A DNA stretch of 64,000 bases from Acidobacteriota bacterium (lineage in GTDB: Bacteria; Acidobacteriota; Holophagae; Holophagales; Holophagaceae), in the NCBI GenBank assembly GCA_016195985.1, contig JACPYP010000004.1:42300-106299 (forward strand), given 5' to 3'. The notes under the pieces are model-generated. The model searched no databases and was not told the origin of the DNA. It saw only the letters and a program-made list of their open reading frames with translations. This document shows, piece after piece, positions 60,113-64,000 of the stretch; position 1 is the stretch's first letter; every line of letters starts with the position of its first letter. Made by a program: the position numbers and the translations under genes.

Positions 60113-62446
60113 ATGAAGCCTCTGCTCCTCACTTCGATGCTTTGCCTCGGGGCCGCGGCCCTCCTGGCCCAGGGCCCGCGATGCGTAGATAGTGTCGATC
60201 CCTTCATCGGCACCAAGGGGATGGGCCATGCCTATCCCGGCGCCACGGTGCCCTTCGGCTTCGTGCAGCTGAGCCCGGACACGGACACCGCCCTCTACAC
60301 CCTGGACGGGAAGACCTACAACAAGGACGTGTACCGCTACTGCGCGGGCTATCAGCACGGCGATCCGACCATCGTGGGCTTCAGCCACACCCACCTGCAC
60401 GGCACGGGGCACTCGGACCTGGGCGACCTGCTGGTGATGCCCACGGTGGGCGCCCTGCAGCTGGATCCGGGCCGGGTGGAGCAGCCCGGCAGCGGGTACC
60501 GGTCCCGCTACCGCAGCGAGGTGGCGCAGCCCGGCTATTACGGCGTGGAGCTGACGGATCCTGGCGTGAAGGCGGAACTCACCGCCACCAGCCGGGTGGG
60601 CTTCCACCGCTACACCTTCCCCAAGAGCGCCGACAGCCGCATCGTGCTGGACCTGGTGCATTCCATCTACAACTACGAGGGCAAGGTGCTCTGGTCCCGC
60701 GTGCAGGTGCAGGGGCCGGACCTGGTCACCGGGTACCGCCATGTGCGGGGCTGGGCGCGGGACCGCCACCTCTATTTCGCCATGGCCTTCAGCAAGCCCT
60801 TCAAGGCCTATGGCCAGCAGAACCAGGAGCCCCGATCGGTCTACCAGGGCTTCTGGCGGAAGTGGAACCAGGCCACCAGCTTCCCCGAGATGGCTGGAAA
60901 GGCGCTGAAGCTGCATTTCGATTTCGATACGGAAGCCGGCGAGGCCATCCAGGTGAAGGTGGCCCTGTCCGCCGTGAGCGAGGCGGGCGCGCTGGCCAAC
61001 CTCAAGGCCGAAGCGCCCCACTGGAACTTCGACCAGGTGCGCGCCGAGGCGGCCGGGGCCTGGGAGCGGGAGCTGTCCCGCATCGATTTCGCGGGCACGG
61101 AGGCCCAGCGGCGGACCTTCTACACGGCCTTCTACCACAGCCTGCTGGGGCCCGTGGAGTTCCAGGATGTGGATGGCCACTACCGCGGCGTGGATGGGCT
61201 GGTGCATGAGGCCAAGGGCTTCACGAACCACACGGTCTTCAGCCTCTGGGACACCCACCGGGCCCTGCACCCGCTCTACACGCTCATCGAGCCCAAGCGT
61301 GCGGGCGACATGGTGCAGTCCATGCTCGCCCACTACGATCAGTCCCCCTGGAAGATGCTGCCCATTTGGAGCCACCACGGGCAGGAGAACTGGTGCATGA
61401 TCGGCTACCACGCCGTGAGCGTCATCGCCGACGCCTGGATGAAGGGTATCCGCGGCTTCGACGGCAACCGGGCCTTCGAGGCCATGAAGGCCACGGCCAC
61501 GACGCCGGGCTACGACGGCCTGGGCGACTACATGAAGCTGGGTTGGGTCCCCGACGACGGGAACAGTTCCAGTGCCTCGAAGACGCTGGAATACGCCTAC
61601 GACGACTGGGCCATCGCGCAGATGGCCAAGGCGCTGGGGCGCCAGGAGGACGAGGCCCTCTTTACGAAGCGGGCCCACGCCAGCCGGAACCTCTGGGATC
61701 CGAAGACCGGCTTCATGCGGGCCCGCCGCCGCGACGGGCAGTGGCGTGCGCCCTTTGATCCCATGCAGACCCACGACCAGGGCTACATCGAGGGGAATGC
61801 CTGGAACTACAGCCTGTACATGCCCCACGACGCGGCCTGGCTGGTGGCCAAATCCGGCGGCGGCGAAGCCTTCGCCAAGCACCTGGACGAGCTGTTCACC
61901 ATGCACCTGGACGACAAGTTCTTCGCGGAAACCGAGGATCTCGGCCGCGAATCCATGATGGGCAACTACGCCCACGGCAACGAGCCCAGCCACCATGTGC
62001 CCTACCTCTACGTGTGGGCGGGCCAGCCCTGGAAAACCCAGGAGAAGGTGCGGGCCATCCTCGAGCAGATGTACCTGAACCGCCCCGACGGCCTCTGTGG
62101 CAACGATGACGTGGGCCAGATGTCGGCCTGGTACCTCTTCGGCGCCCTGGGTTTCTATCCCGTGGCTCCCGGCAGCAACGAGTACGTGATCGGGGCCCCC
62201 GCCAGCCGTGAGATGGCCATCGCCTTCGAGGGCGGCGCGCGCCTGGTGCTGCGGGCTCCGAAGCTGGACCCGAAGAACATCTACGTGCAGGGCATCACCC
62301 TGAACGGCCGCCCCTGGGACAAAGCCTACTTCCGCCACGAGGACCTGGTGAAGGGCGGCGAGATCATCTACCACATGGGCCCGAAGCCCAACAAGGCCTG
62401 GGGCTCGGCCCCTGCGGCCAGGCCCTACGCTCTGCCGGTGGAGTAG
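60113..62446 (+). CDS. Exported GH92 alpha-mannosidase
   Basis: A 777-aa glycoside hydrolase with a signal peptide (about 1-20). Family 92 motifs are clear: VDPFIGTKGMGHAYPGATVPFG at the start, then GFSHTHLHGTGHSDLGD, the (alpha/alpha)6-barrel segments FSLWDTHRALHPL and GNAWNYSLYMPHD, the catalytic-region YAHGNEPSHHVPYLY and GNDDVGQMSAWYLFGALGFYPV. GH92 enzymes are calcium-dependent exo-alpha-mannosidases, often 1,2-specific, acting on glycans outside the cytoplasm. It is divergent from the metallopeptidase gene. Confidence 0.95.
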   Translation: MKPLLLTSMLCLGAAALLAQGPRCVDSVDPFIGTKGMGHAYPGATVPFGFVQLSPDTDTALYTLDGKTYNKDVYRYCAGYQHGDPTIVGFSHTHLHGTGHSDLGDLLVMPTVGALQLDPGRVEQPGSGYRSRYRSEVAQPGYYGVELTDPGVKAELTATSRVGFHRYTFPKSADSRIVLDLVHSIYNYEGKVLWSRVQVQGPDLVTGYRHVRGWARDRHLYFAMAFSKPFKAYGQQNQEPRSVYQGFWRKWNQATSFPEMAGKALKLHFDFDTEAGEAIQVKVALSAVSEAGALANLKAEAPHWNFDQVRAEAAGAWERELSRIDFAGTEAQRRTFYTAFYHSLLGPVEFQDVDGHYRGVDGLVHEAKGFTNHTVFSLWDTHRALHPLYTLIEPKRAGDMVQSMLAHYDQSPWKMLPIWSHHGQENWCMIGYHAVSVIADAWMKGIRGFDGNRAFEAMKATATTPGYDGLGDYMKLGWVPDDGNSSSASKTLEYAYDDWAIAQMAKALGRQEDEALFTKRAHASRNLWDPKTGFMRARRRDGQWRAPFDPMQTHDQGYIEGNAWNYSLYMPHDAAWLVAKSGGGEAFAKHLDELFTMHLDDKFFAETEDLGRESMMGNYAHGNEPSHHVPYLYVWAGQPWKTQEKVRAILEQMYLNRPDGLCGNDDVGQMSAWYLFGALGFYPVAPGSNEYVIGAPASREMAIAFEGGARLVLRAPKLDPKNIYVQGITLNGRPWDKAYFRHEDLVKGGEIIYHMGPKPNKAWGSAPAARPYALPVE

Positions 62447-62478
62447 CTCGTCCACTGATTTCCGCCCGCCCATGACTG

Positions 62479-62530
62479 AGGTCCACGGCGGTCTCCGTGC
62501 GACCTCCGTGGATTCCGCGCCTCCGTGGTG
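62479..62530 (+). repeat. CTCCGTGG-type dispersed repeat
   Basis: Three spaced copies of CTCCGTG between the GH92 and Trm112 genes (TCTCCGTGCGACCTCCGTGG, then CCTCCGTGGTG). Related CACGGAG strings occur after the porin gene (55066-55105). Probably a dispersed intergenic repeat. Confidence 0.5.
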
Positions 62531-62559
62531 AATCCTTTCATTTCCGCTAAGCTAGCCCC

Positions 62560-62727
62560 ATGCCGCTCGATCCCCGCCTCCTCGAGATCCTTTGCTGCCC
62601 GGCCTGCCACGGCGACCTGCTGGAGCGGGCCGAGGGGCTGCACTGCCAGGGCTGCGGGCTGCTCTATCCCATCGAGGACGGCATCCCCGTGATGCTGATC
62701 GACTCTGCCAAGAAGGTGGCTTTGTGA
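62560..62727 (+). CDS. Trm112/YcaR-family small zinc protein
   Basis: A 55-aa protein reading MPLDPRLLEILCCPACHGDL, with a second pair in LHCQGCGLLYPIEDGIPVML. Two CxxC pairs (CPAC, CQGC) form the zinc ribbon of the Trm112/YcaR family. Bacterial members are often beside lipid A or envelope genes such as lpxK and kdsB, and this one precedes the heptose kinase. Eukaryotic Trm112 activates methyltransferases. The bacterial role is less defined. Confidence 0.88.
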   Translation: MPLDPRLLEILCCPACHGDLLERAEGLHCQGCGLLYPIEDGIPVMLIDSAKKVAL

Positions 62728-62870
62728 GCCCGCAGCAGGGAGGCTCCATCTCCGCGAGCCAGTGGCGAGTGGGAGCCATGCATGGCATGGCGAAAGGTGG
62801 AGGAAGGGCCACGGAAGGGCCGAAGGCCATTGCCGCCCGAAGGGTGGCTGCGCAGGAGGTGCAGCCGTGA
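62724..62870 (+). CDS. Possible 48-aa ORF coupled on both sides
   Basis: A frame starting GTG at 62724, overlapping the Trm112 stop (GTGA), and ending TGA at 62868, overlapping the GTG of the heptose kinase. AAGAAGG lies upstream. The sequence (VSPQQGGSISASQWRVG..., rich in Gly, Ala and Arg) has no recognised similarity. The double overlap is suggestive, but base composition alone could produce it. Confidence 0.3.
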   Translation: MSPQQGGSISASQWRVGAMHGMAKGGGRATEGPKAIAARRVAAQEVQP

Positions 62871-63871
62871 GACTCGACCGGGGCCAGGCCGAATCCCTGC
62901 TTCAGCGCATGGAAGGCCGCAAAGTGGCCGTGCTGGGCGACGTGATGCTGGACGAGTACCTCTTCGGCGAAGTGAGCCGCATCTCCCCCGAAGCGCCGGT
63001 GCCCATCGTGCGGGTGCTGAAGGAGCGCTCTGTGCTGGGCGGCGCCGCCAACGTGGCCGCCAACCTCAAGGCCCTGGGCACCGAGCCCCTTCTCATCGGA
63101 ACCCTGCAGAAGGATGTGGCCGGGGACCGCCTGCTGGGCCTTCTGACCGAACTCGGCATCTCCATCTCGGGCCTGGTGCTGGACGCTTCCCGGCCCACCA
63201 TCATCAAGACCCGCGTCATCGGCCAGCAGCAGCAGATGCTGCGCATCGACCGCGAGGATCCGGGCCAGCCCGAGGCCGCGGTGCTGCTGGGGTTGAAGGA
63301 CCGCCTGGAGCGGGCCCTGGCTTCAGCCTCCGCCCTCATCGTCTCCGACTACAACAAGGGCGCCGTCAACGCGCCGGTGATGGAGGCGGTGCGTTCGTTT
63401 TGCGCCGAGCGGAATCTCCCCTGGATCGTGGACCCCAAGCCCGGGAACAAGACCCTCTACCGCGGGGCCACGCTGATGACGCCCAACACCAAGGAAACCT
63501 CCGAGCTGACGGCGCGGCCCGCCCGTTCCGACATGGAGGTGACCGTCGCGGGCCGGGCCCTCATGGCGGAGCTGGGGCTCAAGGGCCTGCTGGTCACCCG
63601 CAGCGAACGGGGCATGGCGCTCTTCTCACCGGATGCGGAGCACGCCGCGCCCTGGATGATTCCCACGGAGGCCCGCGAGGTCTTCGACGTGAGCGGCGCC
63701 GGGGATACGGTCATCGCCGCCTTCAGCGCCGCCATCGCCGTGGGCGCCGATTGGCGCGAAGCCGCCATGCTCGCCAACGCCGCCGCCGGCGTGGTGGTGG
63801 CCAAGGTCGGCACCGCCACCGTCACCCCCGCCGAATTGCTGGAGCATTACCGGGAGCAGGAAGCGAATTGA
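62867..63871 (+). CDS. rfaE1: D-glycero-beta-D-manno-heptose-7-phosphate kinase
   Basis: A 334-aa PfkB-family kinase phosphorylating heptose-7-phosphate at C1 on the way to ADP-heptose for LPS inner core. Motifs: VLGDVMLDEYLFGEVSRISPEAPVPIV, VLGGAANVAANLKALG and the anion-hole/catalytic-base DVSGAGDTVIAAF. It corresponds to the first domain of HldE. The nucleotidylyl-transferase domain is absent and must be a separate gene. The GTG at 62867 has AGGAGG at 7 nt; ATGs upstream lack such a site. Confidence 0.93.
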   Translation: MRLDRGQAESLLQRMEGRKVAVLGDVMLDEYLFGEVSRISPEAPVPIVRVLKERSVLGGAANVAANLKALGTEPLLIGTLQKDVAGDRLLGLLTELGISISGLVLDASRPTIIKTRVIGQQQQMLRIDREDPGQPEAAVLLGLKDRLERALASASALIVSDYNKGAVNAPVMEAVRSFCAERNLPWIVDPKPGNKTLYRGATLMTPNTKETSELTARPARSDMEVTVAGRALMAELGLKGLLVTRSERGMALFSPDAEHAAPWMIPTEAREVFDVSGAGDTVIAAFSAAIAVGADWREAAMLANAAAGVVVAKVGTATVTPAELLEHYREQEAN

Positions 63872-64000
63872 TGCTCTCCGGGGGTTCCACGCTCCGCTTC
63901 GCTGCGCGAACACCCCCGGACCCCCGCGCCTCGGCCGGCGGAGCCGTCCTCGGCTGATGCTCTCCGGGGGTTCCACGCTCCGCTTCGCTGCGCGAACACC
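63869..64000. repeat. Tandem repeat with 86-bp period at the window edge
   Basis: A segment beginning TGATGCTCTCCGGGGGTTCC at 63869-63914 recurs identically at 63955-64000 (46 bp, offset 86) and is cut by the window end. Each unit holds an inverted repeat TCCGGGGGT / ACCCCCGGA that can form a hairpin, so the first copy may end the rfaE1 transcript. Further copies may lie beyond. Confidence 0.85.

Overview
The window is about 64 kb of GC-rich bacterial chromosome. Gene content fits a metabolically versatile Gram-negative anaerobe or facultative anaerobe: an outer-membrane TonB receptor, lipoproteins and a porin, heptose synthesis for LPS, periplasmic nitrate reduction to ammonium, a lysine-fermentation gene set, and many acidobacterial-style protein families (DUF4097, DUF4382, PD40-kinase fusions, tandem amidohydrolases). 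A member of Acidobacteriota class Holophagae (Geothrix/Holophaga-like) is my best guess. It is an inference from gene content, not a proven assignment.

Layout. 1-2162: end of a lysine/ornithine aminomutase small subunit (KamE) followed by both subunits of an acetoacetate/butyrate CoA-transferase. 2169-9837: a Hanks kinase with a propeller sensor, a MocR-type regulator lacking the PLP lysine, an MFS transporter interrupted by an in-frame stop, and a two-module retropepsin with a PDZ domain. 9898-12778: a 2.8-kb restriction-modification island bounded by a 47-bp direct repeat of the 3' half of tRNA-Glu. It holds a controller (C) protein, a PD-ExK nuclease and a convergent DPPY methyltransferase, with C-box operators in front of both transcription units and no integrase. 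12735-12913: intact tRNA-Glu(CTC) and tRNA-Gln(CTG). 13008-17696: a five-gene signalling operon (two unknowns, two FHA-GGDEF cyclases, a Hanks kinase). 17816-21180: small membrane, periplasmic and unknown proteins.

21324-26678: a compact nrfH-nrfA-napA-napB operon, sufficient in outline for nitrate to nitrite to ammonium; NrfH is the only quinol dehydrogenase present and could feed both enzymes. 26675-37568: regulators, chromate transporter, a truncated acyl-ligase-like protein, a DUF4382 lipoprotein, a methyltransferase, prs, a DinB protein, murA and a PepSY protein. 37583-41210: a siderophore-type TonB receptor, a signal peptidase and a zinc-less QueD-like protein. 41312-48065: an Fe-S membrane oxidoreductase, a Sel1 protein, a TDT transporter behind an array of hairpins, and two tandem amidohydrolases, the second lacking its metal-binding HxH.

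48092-55036: an S41 peptidase, then a nitrogen-control block: a GAF-AAA-Fis sigma-54 activator, an Amt ammonium channel, a PII protein without the usual T-loop tyrosine, and a TorF-type porin. The activator and amt upstream regions carry the same pair of 10-bp palindromes with identical 20-bp spacing, and amt also has a good -24/-12 element. 55162-64000: a large orphan lipoprotein, an HExxH metallopeptidase, a GH92 mannosidase, a Trm112-family protein, the heptose-7-phosphate kinase, and a tandem repeat running off the end of the window.

The most notable items are the integrase-less R-M cassette in tRNA-Glu with its double C-box control, the paired palindromes of the amt regulon, the minimal nrf-nap operon, and several enzymes that have lost a key residue.
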